DNA of 64,000 bases, taken from SZUA-359 sp039809125. GTDB lineage: Bacteria > Patescibacteriota > Saccharimonadia > Saccharimonadales > Saccharimonadaceae. The translations under genes and the position numbers were made by a program. Positions 23,986 to 33,449 of the stretch are shown in pieces. The stretch spans positions 1 to 64,000 of the forward strand of contig JBDHUM010000001.1 in assembly GCA_039809125.1 (NCBI GenBank), written 5' to 3'. Below the pieces are notes generated by a model. It was not told where the DNA came from. It did no database searches and was given only the letters and a program-made list of their open reading frames with translations. Every line of letters begins with the position of its first letter. Within the stretch, counting starts at the first letter, position 1.

Positions 23986-25764
23986 GTGAAAGAAATTCGA
24001 CAATTACTATCTTATACTAAAAAGTTACATAAATACTTTTTGGTGATTACGTTGACGTCAGTTTTTGGTGCACTAGTCAATTTAGCAACACCGTTTTTCA
24101 TGAAGCTTGCGACTGATTGGATCGTAGCAATTGTTAGCGGAAAGGTAGTTTTTAGCGTGGAGCCACTTGGCTGGCTAATAGTAGCATTGATTGTGATGGC
24201 ATTAGTTTCGACGGCTCTAAGCGATATTGGCGGCGTGTACGGAGATTTGATGGCGATGCAAACAAGACGGCAACTATCTCGGCGATATTTTTCACATCTG
24301 CTTACTTTGCCGCAATCATACTACGACAATGAAATTACCGGAAAAATAATAAACCGTCTATCTCGAGCAATTGGTGATGTTTCTGGATTTTTTCAATTTT
24401 TTGCGAACAACTTGCTGCAAATGCTACTAACATTGATGGTGACAATCGGTATTTTGCTGTGGTATAGTATACCGCTCGGAGTATTGTTTGTCTTGCTGAT
24501 ACCGACTAGTTTATTTATTACTGCTAAGACAAGTAATAAATGGCAGAAGTATGAAAAAGAAAAGAACACTCACTTTGATTATGCTAGTGGTCGTTTTGCT
24601 GAAGTTGTGGGGCAGATGCGCCTCGTAAAGAGCTTTGGCAGCGAGAAGCGTGAGTTAGACATTTTTACACGCAAGCTTACTACTATGGTAGGCATAACGC
24701 GCAAACAATCTATTTGGTGGCATGGAATGAATTCACTACGCTCTAGCGTGTTTGGAATAATCTTTGCCTTGATATATGGCACTTTATTCTATCAAACTGC
24801 ACGAGGCAAATTTAGTGTTGGCGATATGGTCATGTTACTCACGTTGATTCAGCAGGTGGCTTTTCCCATACGTAGCCTTAGTTACTTTGTCGACAGCTAC
24901 CAACGTGCAGTGGCGAACAGTCGAGATTTTCTTAATGCGATGACAGAAAAACCTGAATCACAGGACGAAGGTAAAAATCTAGAAGTTTCAAAGGCAAATG
25001 TGTCGTTTAAGACGGTTGACTTTGCCTATACAAAAGGTCGCCGCGTTCTACACGATGTTTCGTTTCATGTTAAAGCGGGCAGTAAGGTTGCATTGGTTGG
25101 TGAATCGGGCGGTGGCAAATCGACGATCGCAAACTTATTAATGCGGCTTTACTCACCATCTAAGGGGGTTATTTATGTAAATGATATCGCAATAGATTCT
25201 GTTACTCGCAGTAGCCTACGCAGTCACATAGCAACAGTCTTTCAGGACGCGGCTCTTTTTAGTGGTACAATACGAGAAAATATAGTTTATGGAAAACCTA
25301 ATGCAACTGATGAAGAAGTTGAAAACGCTGCAAGGGTGGCAAATGCATACATGTTTATTCAAGAATTTGATTCCGGGTTTGAGACTGAGATTGGTGAACG
25401 CGGTATTAAGCTGAGCGGTGGTCAAAAGCAACGGATTGCGATAGCAAGGGCAGTGTTAAAAAATGCGCCAATTTTGATTTTAGATGAAGCAACTTCAGCA
25501 CTCGATAGTCGCGCCGAGCACGACGTACAGCAAGCTCTCGAGCGATTAATGTATGGTCGTACAACAATTATTATTGCGCACCGTCTAAGTACGATTGCCG
25601 GGGTTGATCAGATAATCACGCTTCTGAACGGGCGAATTGATGAGATTGGCAGCCCGTCAAAATTAGCGAAATCAGGCGGCATTTATGCGCAGCTTCTGAC
25701 ATTACAAATGGGGGCAGCCGAGAATACCAAACAACAGCTTGCCAAGTACGATATTGCTTCATAA
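23986..25764 (+). CDS. ABC transporter, fused membrane and ATPase domains
   Basis: This 592-residue exporter half-transporter starts at GTG. A six-helix domain occupies about residues 15-310. The ATPase domain has GESGGGKSTI (Walker A), LSGGQKQRIAIARA (signature) and ILILDEATSALD (Walker B). It belongs to the MsbA/LmrA-like type and acts as a dimer, exporting lipid, drug or peptide; the substrate is unknown. It lies 29 nt after pheT. Confidence 0.92.
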   Translation: MKEIRQLLSYTKKLHKYFLVITLTSVFGALVNLATPFFMKLATDWIVAIVSGKVVFSVEPLGWLIVALIVMALVSTALSDIGGVYGDLMAMQTRRQLSRRYFSHLLTLPQSYYDNEITGKIINRLSRAIGDVSGFFQFFANNLLQMLLTLMVTIGILLWYSIPLGVLFVLLIPTSLFITAKTSNKWQKYEKEKNTHFDYASGRFAEVVGQMRLVKSFGSEKRELDIFTRKLTTMVGITRKQSIWWHGMNSLRSSVFGIIFALIYGTLFYQTARGKFSVGDMVMLLTLIQQVAFPIRSLSYFVDSYQRAVANSRDFLNAMTEKPESQDEGKNLEVSKANVSFKTVDFAYTKGRRVLHDVSFHVKAGSKVALVGESGGGKSTIANLLMRLYSPSKGVIYVNDIAIDSVTRSSLRSHIATVFQDAALFSGTIRENIVYGKPNATDEEVENAARVANAYMFIQEFDSGFETEIGERGIKLSGGQKQRIAIARAVLKNAPILILDEATSALDSRAEHDVQQALERLMYGRTTIIIAHRLSTIAGVDQIITLLNGRIDEIGSPSKLAKSGGIYAQLLTLQMGAAENTKQQLAKYDIAS

Positions 25765-25788
25765 AACCGTAAGCAGTATGATAGGTAT

Positions 25789-26712
25789 ATGAAACATCTC
25801 CGAGGGCCCGCCAGGTACCCATTGCTCATTTCAGTGGTAGTTATTGTGCTTTTTTTGATTGGGTGGCTCCTGCTAAAAGATGTGCATATTCCCGTATTGA
25901 TGCCCAGCGGTCAGATTGCCAAGCAGCAGAAAAATCTAATTATATTTACTGTAGCGCTTGCTTTGATTGTAGTAGTACCGGTCTTTACTCTGCTTGCAGT
26001 ATTTGCGTTCAAGTACCGTGATGGTCAAAGAGTAAAGCGTCGTTATGATCCTGAATGGGCAGAAAACAAAAAGCTCGAAATGATTTGGTGGGGGATACCG
26101 ATCGCAATTATTAGTCTATTGAGTGTCGTTACTTATATCACTAGCCACTCGCTAGATCCATATAAGCCGATTGCTTCAAATCAGAAAACACTGGAAATTG
26201 AAGTAGTAGCTTTGCAGTGGAAGTGGCTATTTTTGTATCCTGAGCAGAAAGTTGCAACCGTCAATGAACTAACAATTCCAGCTGGTCGACCGGTACATTT
26301 TCGCTTAACGGCTGATGCACCAATGAGTGCGTTTTGGATACCAGATTTAGGTTCACAAATTTACAATATGAATGCAATGTCGAGTCAGTTGAACTTGATC
26401 GCTGACCGACCCGGTACCTTTAAAGGCTACAACACAAACATAAACGGTGATGGTTACGCACATATGAAATTTGACGTCCACGCCGTTAGTTCTGAGCAGT
26501 TTGACGATTGGTCCGCTACACACCAAACTAGCGGACATAAGCTTGACGAAACGCACTTTCATGAACTAGCTAAACCATCTCTTATGAGTGCCCCGATGTA
26601 CATGCAGCTTCAAGACAGTGGGCTTTATGATCGTGTTATTATGAAGTATATGGGACATGGTGGCGAAAGCGATGGCGGTAGAGCCAACATGCATGAAGGA
26701 AGGGGACACTGA
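25789..26712 (+). CDS. cyoA: Cytochrome o quinol oxidase subunit II
   Basis: This 307-residue protein has an N-terminal anchor, a second helix and a periplasm-type cupredoxin domain (from about residue 130, EVVALQWKWLFLYPEQ). The Cys and His ligands of the CuA centre are absent (PMSAFWIPDLGSQIYNMNAM), which identifies a quinol and not a cytochrome c oxidase. No lipobox Cys is evident at the N-terminus. TATGAT (25777-25782) lies 6 nt before ATG and opens the cyo operon. Confidence 0.93.
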   Translation: MKHLRGPARYPLLISVVVIVLFLIGWLLLKDVHIPVLMPSGQIAKQQKNLIIFTVALALIVVVPVFTLLAVFAFKYRDGQRVKRRYDPEWAENKKLEMIWWGIPIAIISLLSVVTYITSHSLDPYKPIASNQKTLEIEVVALQWKWLFLYPEQKVATVNELTIPAGRPVHFRLTADAPMSAFWIPDLGSQIYNMNAMSSQLNLIADRPGTFKGYNTNINGDGYAHMKFDVHAVSSEQFDDWSATHQTSGHKLDETHFHELAKPSLMSAPMYMQLQDSGLYDRVIMKYMGHGGESDGGRANMHEGRGH

Positions 26713-28703
26713 TGGAATGGTTGATCGGTCGCTTGAGTCTTGAGTATTTACCACAGTCTCCCGCGACGATTGGTGCGGCGATTGGTATGCCGCTTTTAGC
26801 ACTAACGACACTTGGAGCTTTGATTTACTTTAAAAAAATAGGCTGGCTCTGGAAAACATGGTTAACGAGTCTTGATGCCAAAAAGATTGGGGTCATGTAT
26901 ATTGTGGTTGCAGTCTTGATGTTGGTTCGCGGAATCGGGGATGCCTTTATGGTGCGTTCACACACAGCAATGTCAGGACCGGGTAATGACGGATTATTCG
27001 ATGTCGCAACCTTTCAGCAGGTATTTACGGCACACGGAACGATCATGATTTTCTTCGTAGCAATGGGGTTGATGTTCGGGCTTATTAATGTTGTGTTGCC
27101 ACTAATGATTGGAGCTCGAGACGTTGCGTTTCCATGGCTTAATTCAGTGGGCTTTTGGCTATTTGTTGCTGGAATGATGCTAAGCAATGTGGCGTTACTA
27201 CTTGGCGGATTTAGTAATGGGGGCTGGCTTGGCTACCCGCCGCTGACTGGTCTTGAGTACAACCCTGGCCCTGGAGTCGATTATTGGCTTTGGAGTCTGC
27301 AGATCGCTGGAGTTGGTAGTTTGCTTTCAGGGATAAATTTCTTGGTGACTATTATCAAAAAGCGAGCACCAGGAATGACATTGATGAAAATGCCGATTTT
27401 CGCTTGGAGTGTGCTTGTAATGACGGTGCTTTTAATAATCTCATTTCCGATTTTGACAGCAACACTTGGTTTACTATCACTTGATCGTCTGCTTGGTATG
27501 CATATTTTTACATCTGATCTCGGCGGTAATCCAATGATGTACGTCAACTTAATTTGGGCTTGGGGTCATCCGGAAGTATATATTTTGGTGCTGCCAGCAT
27601 TTGGTATTTACAGTGAAGTTGTGGCGACATTCGCGCGAAAAAAACTGTTTGGCTACACTACTATGGTGGCAGCGCTTGTGGCAATTATGTTTTTCAGTTT
27701 TGTTGTCTGGCTGCATCATTTCTTCACAATGGGGTCAGGCGCCAATGTAAACGCTTTCTTTGGCATAATGACAATGATCATCGCAATACCAACTGGTGTA
27801 AAGATATTTAACTGGCTGTTTACGATGTATAGAGGCAGGATTCGTTTTACTAGTCCGTTCGTGTGGTTTTTGTGCTTTGTTGTGACCTTTACTATCGGTG
27901 GTGTTACGGGAGTTATGATGGCAGTGCCGGCGATTGACTTCCAGGTTCATAACACTCTATTTTTGGTTGCTCATTTTCACAACACCATCATAGGTGGTGT
28001 TGTGTTTGGGTTTTTGGCGGCAATTACCTACTGGTTTCCAAAAATATTTGGTTTCAAGCTTAATGAGCGACTTGGTACCTATGCTGCATTGTTATGGCAG
28101 CTCGGCTTTATTGTAACCTTTATGCCGCTATATGCAGTTGGTTTGATGGGTGCGGTGCGACGAATTGATCACTTTGATGATCCAAGTTGGACACCCTTCT
28201 TTATCGCCAGTGCGATCGGGGTTTGCATTATTTTAGCAGGAGTTGCTGTGCAGCTCTTGCAGTTTGCGCTTAGTATTTGGAAGCGTCATGAAAATCGAGA
28301 TACAACCGGTGATCCGTGGGATGGTAGGACGTTAGAATGGTCAGTGGCAAGCCCAGCACCAGAGTATAATTTTGCGATTATTCCTCATGTGACTCGTCGT
28401 GATGAGTGGTGGTATGCCAAAAAAGAGGTTCGACGTAGGCCACATCGATCTGAATATTCTGACATATTGGTTCCGAAAAATAGCGGACTTGGGTTGATGG
28501 TAGGAGCGCTGGCTTTTATGGGCGGTTTTGCAGTTATTTGGCATATTTGGTGGTTGGTCGTACTTGCGGTTGGGTTGCTAGTTGGAGCCATTATTAAGCG
28601 TACACTTGATGACGAGAGCGAGCGCGTGGTTATGGCTGAGGAGCTTTTTGCTGCGGACAGTGAACACTATCGGTTACTGCACCACAAAGGAGTTCATGCA
28701 TGA
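26712..28703 (+). CDS. cyoB: Cytochrome o quinol oxidase subunit I
   Basis: This 663-residue heme-copper oxidase core has about fifteen helices. Heme and copper ligands are visible: TAHGTIMIFF for low-spin heme, WGHPEVYILVLPAFG with the cross-linked His-Tyr, WLHHFFTMG for CuB, and VAHFHNTIIGG for the hemes. It reduces O2 to water and pumps protons. It overlaps cyoA by 1 nt and cyoC by 4 nt. Confidence 0.97.
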   Translation: MEWLIGRLSLEYLPQSPATIGAAIGMPLLALTTLGALIYFKKIGWLWKTWLTSLDAKKIGVMYIVVAVLMLVRGIGDAFMVRSHTAMSGPGNDGLFDVATFQQVFTAHGTIMIFFVAMGLMFGLINVVLPLMIGARDVAFPWLNSVGFWLFVAGMMLSNVALLLGGFSNGGWLGYPPLTGLEYNPGPGVDYWLWSLQIAGVGSLLSGINFLVTIIKKRAPGMTLMKMPIFAWSVLVMTVLLIISFPILTATLGLLSLDRLLGMHIFTSDLGGNPMMYVNLIWAWGHPEVYILVLPAFGIYSEVVATFARKKLFGYTTMVAALVAIMFFSFVVWLHHFFTMGSGANVNAFFGIMTMIIAIPTGVKIFNWLFTMYRGRIRFTSPFVWFLCFVVTFTIGGVTGVMMAVPAIDFQVHNTLFLVAHFHNTIIGGVVFGFLAAITYWFPKIFGFKLNERLGTYAALLWQLGFIVTFMPLYAVGLMGAVRRIDHFDDPSWTPFFIASAIGVCIILAGVAVQLLQFALSIWKRHENRDTTGDPWDGRTLEWSVASPAPEYNFAIIPHVTRRDEWWYAKKEVRRRPHRSEYSDILVPKNSGLGLMVGALAFMGGFAVIWHIWWLVVLAVGLLVGAIIKRTLDDESERVVMAEELFAADSEHYRLLHHKGVHA

Positions 28704-29287
28704 ACCAACGGCAAATTTCTGAGCAGCAGGCCGACGTTGGGCGATTTGGCTTTTGGCTATATTTACTAAGTGACTTAATGATATTTGGCGCATTGTTTGC
28801 AACTTTTATGGTGCTTCGAGGCGGAACGGCTGATGGGCCAAACGTGAATGAGATTGTTGACCCTGGCTATGTGTTACTGCAAACGATGGCACTTCTCACT
28901 AGTAGTTTTTCCGCTGCCTTACTGCTCGGTGCAGCTCGCAAGAACGATACTAAGTCGACCATACAGCTTTTATGGGTAACGTTTGGGTTTGGTGCGCTGT
29001 TTTTGGCGATGGAGCTAATTGAGTTTACTAAACTTATTGGTGAGGGCTACTCTTGGCAGACTAGTGCTTTTCTGTCGAGTTTTTTTGCGCTTGTTGGTAC
29101 TCATGGTTTGCATATTTTTGTCGGACTACTGTGGTTAGCTACTCTATTAACGGTAATTATTCGACGTGGTCTCAATTCTCATCGTTTACGTAAGCTTGGA
29201 CTTTTCGTATTATTCTGGCACTTTCTTGACTTGGTGTGGATATGGATATTTACGATTGTTTATATGTTCGGAGCGGCCAATTTATGA
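28700..29287 (+). CDS. cyoC: Cytochrome o quinol oxidase subunit III
   Basis: This 195-residue, five-helix protein has FGFWLYLLSDLMIFGALFATFMVL at the N-terminus and GTHGLHIFVGLLW, which are typical of the subunit III family. Its ATG overlaps the cyoB stop and its TGA overlaps the cyoD ATG. Confidence 0.95.
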   Translation: MNQRQISEQQADVGRFGFWLYLLSDLMIFGALFATFMVLRGGTADGPNVNEIVDPGYVLLQTMALLTSSFSAALLLGAARKNDTKSTIQLLWVTFGFGALFLAMELIEFTKLIGEGYSWQTSAFLSSFFALVGTHGLHIFVGLLWLATLLTVIIRRGLNSHRLRKLGLFVLFWHFLDLVWIWIFTIVYMFGAANL

Positions 29288-29649
29288 AAAAGAAAGAACT
29301 ACTTCAGGTAGAATCGTTACGATATGCGATTGGATTGTCGTTGGCGTTAGCAACGACATATTTAGCATTTTTTGCGGCAGTTAATCAATGGTTTAGCCAA
29401 GGTGGTCTAGCTTTTTTTCTCCTTTTGACGGCAACGGCTCAGTTTGTAGTGCAGCTTGTACTCTTTTTGCACGTTAATCAAGAATCAAAACCACGCTGGA
29501 CAATTTGGAGCATTGTATTCATCTTTTTGATGATGCTAGTCGTTGTAGTCGGTACACTTTGGATTATGGCGAACCTGAATTACAACATGCACACTACTCC
29601 CGAGCAAATGCAGCAGTATATGCTTGAGCAGAATAAAAAAGGTTTTTAG
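29284..29649 (+). CDS. cyoD: Cytochrome o quinol oxidase subunit IV
   Basis: This 121-residue protein has three helices with the CyoD pattern FVVQLVLFLHVNQESKPRW in the second half. ATG 29284 overlaps the cyoC stop (ATGA); an in-frame upstream ATG at 29236 lies deep in cyoC and is unlikely. The stop TAG shares its G with the cyoE GTG. Confidence 0.92.
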   Translation: MKKKELLQVESLRYAIGLSLALATTYLAFFAAVNQWFSQGGLAFFLLLTATAQFVVQLVLFLHVNQESKPRWTIWSIVFIFLMMLVVVVGTLWIMANLNYNMHTTPEQMQQYMLEQNKKGF

Positions 29650-30515
29650 TGCAGCTTTTTTCTCGTTACTATCAGCTGACGAAGCCAGGAATTGTATACG
29701 GTAACGTTCTACACACTTTTGGTGGTGTAATGCTTGGCTTTCATTTTCAGTGGCAATGGGGAAATGTAATTGGGGTGATTGTGGGAACAGGTCTTGTTAT
29801 TATGTCGGCCTGTATGGTGAATAATTACTTTGACAGAGATTATGATAAGAGAATGGAGCGAACCAAGAAGCGTGGTTTTGCTGAGGAATCGGTAAATTTA
29901 CGTCTTGCGTTTATCCAGGCAACCCTGTTATTATCGATTGGCCTAGTAGTTCTGTGGCTGACAACCAATAACTTGACTGTTGGTTTGGCACTAATTGCTT
30001 TTGTCTCTTATGCCGGTGTTTACACTTATTTAAAACATCACACAGCTTGGGCAACGCTAGTCGGCACCCTACCAGGGTCTCTACCTGCAGTTGCAGGTTA
30101 TACGGCACTGTCGGGGCAGCTTGATAGCGTTGCTTTAATGATATTTCTTGTCATTGCGCTTTGGCAGTTACCTCACTTTTTTGCGATTTCACTATTTCGT
30201 AAGCAAGATTATGTTGACGCAGGATTACCTGTGCCAGCAACGGTGTTGAGTATGAGAGTGCTCTACTACCTAACTATTTTTACGATTGGTTGCTACCTTG
30301 GTGCAGTAATCGGATTATGGACAATCCACCTACCTTTTGCTGGTGGTATAATGCTTTTTGTTGTCGCATTCTGGTGGTGGGTTGTCACGCTGCGATCTAA
30401 AGTGAGCGATAATTGGGGCCGTAAGGTTTTTGGCGTTTCAATGCTTGCTAGTCTAGTTTTTGTTGCTAGTGCAGTGGTTAGCTTTGTGTTAGAACGGTGG
30501 TCTATAGTACAATAA
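29649..30515 (+). CDS. cyoE: Protoheme IX farnesyltransferase (heme O synthase)
   Basis: This 288-residue UbiA-superfamily prenyltransferase attaches farnesyl to heme b to give heme o for CyoB. It has the Asp-rich motif NNYFDRDYDKRMERTKKR (about residues 58-75) and LPHFFAISLFRKQDY. GTG start overlapping the cyoD stop. It completes the cyoABCDE order found in E. coli. Confidence 0.95.
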   Translation: MQLFSRYYQLTKPGIVYGNVLHTFGGVMLGFHFQWQWGNVIGVIVGTGLVIMSACMVNNYFDRDYDKRMERTKKRGFAEESVNLRLAFIQATLLLSIGLVVLWLTTNNLTVGLALIAFVSYAGVYTYLKHHTAWATLVGTLPGSLPAVAGYTALSGQLDSVALMIFLVIALWQLPHFFAISLFRKQDYVDAGLPVPATVLSMRVLYYLTIFTIGCYLGAVIGLWTIHLPFAGGIMLFVVAFWWWVVTLRSKVSDNWGRKVFGVSMLASLVFVASAVVSFVLERWSIVQ

Positions 30516-30548
30516 CCTTAAGTATAATTAGAGCGATCTAAGGAGTTT

Positions 30549-31754
30549 ATGAATATTACCATTGTTGGCGCAGGATTCGCCGGTGTAAAATCGGCACTGG
30601 AGATTGCAAAAGATTTGAACAATCGGGTTACTGTGATCACTGATAAGCCAGATTTTCAATACTACCCAACTCTTTATAGTTCGGCAACCGGACACAGTCA
30701 CTTGGAGTCGTGGGTATCACTTGGAGAAATTTTTTCGAGTCATGACAACATTCACGTTATGATAGATTATATTGTCGGTATCGACAATGAAAAAAAACAG
30801 CTTCATGGTGTATCAGGTAGCATTTACGATTATGAGATATTATTGATTGGTGTTGGAACGGTTACGACCTATTTCGGAATCCCTGGTCTCGACCAGTATT
30901 CTTACGGTATTAAATCTGCTGAAGAGATAAAGAAACTCAAAGAGAGGCTTTATAAAGATATTGGAAAGGAAGGCAAGCTAGATCGAAACTATGTGATTGT
31001 TGGAGGCGGTCCTACTGGCGTAGAGCTGGCGGGAGCGCTCGGTACATATATTAAACGATTGTCAAAATACTATAATGTTCGACAAAAGAAAGTTAATATA
31101 CGTTTGATCGAGGCGGCTCCGCGCATATTGCCGCGCTCGCACGAGAAGACTAGTCGAAAGGCGGCCAAACGACTTCAAGCGCTTGGAGTTGAAGTATTAG
31201 CTGACACTGCTGTCGAAAAAGAAACAGCAGATATGATTATTGCCGGCGGACGACCGATCGCTTCGCATACGGTAATTTGGACATCGGGTGTGGCAAATAG
31301 TCCACTATTTGCTGCGCATCCTCAACTATTTCGTTTAGCAAAAAATGGTCGCGTTGAAGTTGACGAGTATCTGCGAGCTCAGAAAGATATTTACGTGCTC
31401 GGCGACAACGCGGCAACACCATATACCGGACTTGCTCAAACTGCGCTACACGATGCAAAGTTTGTTGCCCAAAACTTAAAACGAGCCAAACGCGGCCTTG
31501 CTATGGAGCGTTACCGAGCCGTTGAACCAGCTACGGCGATTCCAATCGGAAAATACTGGGCAGCTTTTGAGTGGCGTGGTATTCGTATTTATGGCATTAT
31601 AGCAGCCGCCATTCGGCGTATTGCTGACCTGGTTGGTTACAGTGATCTCCTCCCAATCGGACAAGCTATTCGCCCGTGGCATGCCTCAACGATCTACGAA
31701 AAAGATTACTTTGCTCCTCAGCCGGATAGCGTGCTAAAGAAACGAAGGAAGTAG
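30549..31754 (+). CDS. ndh: Type II NADH:quinone oxidoreductase
   Basis: This 401-residue FAD enzyme has the N-terminal dinucleotide fold NITIVGAGFAGVKSA, a second one (YVIVGGGPTGVELAGALG) at about residues 155-172, and VLGDNAATPYTGLAQTA near the FAD-binding end. A C-terminal amphipathic tail fits membrane attachment. It passes electrons from NADH to quinone without pumping. TATAAT (30523-30528) and an AAGGAG site precede the ATG, so it has its own promoter 33 nt after cyoE. With Cyo it forms a short respiratory chain. Confidence 0.92.
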   Translation: MNITIVGAGFAGVKSALEIAKDLNNRVTVITDKPDFQYYPTLYSSATGHSHLESWVSLGEIFSSHDNIHVMIDYIVGIDNEKKQLHGVSGSIYDYEILLIGVGTVTTYFGIPGLDQYSYGIKSAEEIKKLKERLYKDIGKEGKLDRNYVIVGGGPTGVELAGALGTYIKRLSKYYNVRQKKVNIRLIEAAPRILPRSHEKTSRKAAKRLQALGVEVLADTAVEKETADMIIAGGRPIASHTVIWTSGVANSPLFAAHPQLFRLAKNGRVEVDEYLRAQKDIYVLGDNAATPYTGLAQTALHDAKFVAQNLKRAKRGLAMERYRAVEPATAIPIGKYWAAFEWRGIRIYGIIAAAIRRIADLVGYSDLLPIGQAIRPWHASTIYEKDYFAPQPDSVLKKRRK

Positions 31755-31842
31755 ACACTTCAAAAAGAACCAAAGCATTGTTCGAGTAAGGATATATTAG
31801 TATAATAAAGGCGGTAGACATACATATAAAGAGAGGAAATTA

Positions 31843-32502
31843 ATGGCGACTACGAAGAGTCAGCGAATCGGTATTTTGATTATTTTAATTGCACTCATTG
31901 TTGGTACGATTGGTTCGTTTGCGGTGCTTATTTTGGGGGCAGACAATGCGAAGCGTGATTCTGAAGTACAAAGAGCTGCTTATGAAGAGTACACAAAAAA
32001 CCAGACAGCCTATCAAGCAAAGGTTGATGCACAGACTAAGCAGCTTGCTGAAAAATACTATCCGACGTTTCAACCGTACAACACGCAACCTGCCGCATTC
32101 GATAAAGATAGTGTCAAAGAACTATCGACCAACGAATTAGTAGTAGGTGAAGGTACTGAAATTAACGGCGAGACTAAGTTTGCAGTTTACTATATTGGTT
32201 GGAATTCTGACGGAAAAGCATTTGATCAATCAATTGAAAATAATACTCTAAAAGCGCCATTACCAATCGACGGGCTCGACAGTGCGGGAATTATTAGCGG
32301 TTGGAAGGAAGGTATTAAAGGTATGAAAATTGGCGGTATACGCCAATTAACTATTCCGTCTGACAAAGCGTATGGTGAAGCGGGGCAAGGTGACGATATT
32401 CCACCTAATTCGCCGCTAAAGTTTGTCGTGATGGCAATCGAAAAACCTGCCGAAATTCCTCAGCCAGAAATACCTGAAATCTTACTAAAAGGTGTTTCAT
32501 AA
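31843..32502 (+). CDS. FKBP-type peptidyl-prolyl isomerase, membrane-anchored
   Basis: This 219-residue protein has one N-terminal helix (about 9-31) as signal anchor, a short coiled region and an FKBP domain at about 100-205 (FAVYYIGWNSDGKAFDQS, GWKEGIKGMKIGGIRQLTIP, YGEAGQGDDIPPNSPLKF). It would act as an extracytoplasmic foldase. TATAAT (31802-31807) and a GAGAGGAAA site give it a 30-nt leader. The next ATG overlaps its stop, linking it to thioredoxin reductase. Confidence 0.92.
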   Translation: MATTKSQRIGILIILIALIVGTIGSFAVLILGADNAKRDSEVQRAAYEEYTKNQTAYQAKVDAQTKQLAEKYYPTFQPYNTQPAAFDKDSVKELSTNELVVGEGTEINGETKFAVYYIGWNSDGKAFDQSIENNTLKAPLPIDGLDSAGIISGWKEGIKGMKIGGIRQLTIPSDKAYGEAGQGDDIPPNSPLKFVVMAIEKPAEIPQPEIPEILLKGVS

Positions 32503-33449
32503 TGGCCAAGAACAATGAAGTTCATGATGTTATTATGATTGGCGCCGGACCCAGTGCGCTCTCGGCAGCCATCTACACGACTCGTGAAAATATTGAAACC
32601 GTGTTGTATGAAAAAGGGGTAGTTGGCGGACTGGCGGCTATTACCGATAAGATCGACAACTATCCAGGATTTGCTGATGGAATTGAGGGCTTGAAGTTGG
32701 CTGAAGAGCTCGAAGCTCAGGCAAAACGGTTTGGCTCGATAATCAAATATGGAGCGGTTGAATCGATTCGTAACGATGGGGAATATAGAACAGTCGTTGT
32801 CGATGGTAATGAGCAAAAAGCTCGCACTGTGTTAATTGCTACCGGTAGCGACTACGACAAGATTAATGTACCTGGCGAGGCTGAATATTATGGGCGGGGT
32901 GTGCATTACTGTGCTACTTGTGACGGCGCATTTTATCGTGACAAAAAAATAGCGGTTGTTGGCGGCGGTAACTCTGGAGTACAGGAAACGTTATTTTTGA
33001 CTCGATTCGCTAGTCACATTGATCTTTTAGTTAGGAGTACGCTCAAGGCAAGCGACGTCCTGCAAAAAGAACTTCAGACATTTATTGACGCCGGCAAGGT
33101 TTCAGTACATTTACAAACGACTGTTCGTGAAATTGTTGCGCAGGACGGTAAAAAAGTAAGCCGTGTCGATGTTACTGAGAATGGTGAAGAACGAGCAGTT
33201 TCAATTGACGGCATCTTCGTGTTTGTTGGCTTAAAGCCAAACACGCAGTTTTTAGAGGGGAGCGGGATCGAAGTTGACGATCGTGGTCTAATTAAAACTG
33301 ACGATCATTTAGAGACATCAATGGATGGAGTTTTTGCGAGTGGTGACGTTCGTAGCGGTGCAACGATGCAAATTGCGAGCGCTGTCGGCGAGGGTGCAAC
33401 AGCGGCTCTTTCAATACGTGAATATTTAGACAAACAAAAACGAAGCTAA
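32502..33449 (+). CDS. trxB: Thioredoxin reductase
   Basis: This 315-residue FAD/NADPH enzyme has IGAGPSALSAAIYTTRENI, the redox pair C137-A-T-C140 (YCATCDGAFYRDKK), GGGNSGVQE for NADPH and GVFASGDVRSG near the end. It reduces thioredoxin. It is coupled with the FKBP gene, which suggests a protein-folding/redox unit. Confidence 0.95.
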   Translation: MAKNNEVHDVIMIGAGPSALSAAIYTTRENIETVLYEKGVVGGLAAITDKIDNYPGFADGIEGLKLAEELEAQAKRFGSIIKYGAVESIRNDGEYRTVVVDGNEQKARTVLIATGSDYDKINVPGEAEYYGRGVHYCATCDGAFYRDKKIAVVGGGNSGVQETLFLTRFASHIDLLVRSTLKASDVLQKELQTFIDAGKVSVHLQTTVREIVAQDGKKVSRVDVTENGEERAVSIDGIFVFVGLKPNTQFLEGSGIEVDDRGLIKTDDHLETSMDGVFASGDVRSGATMQIASAVGEGATAALSIREYLDKQKRS

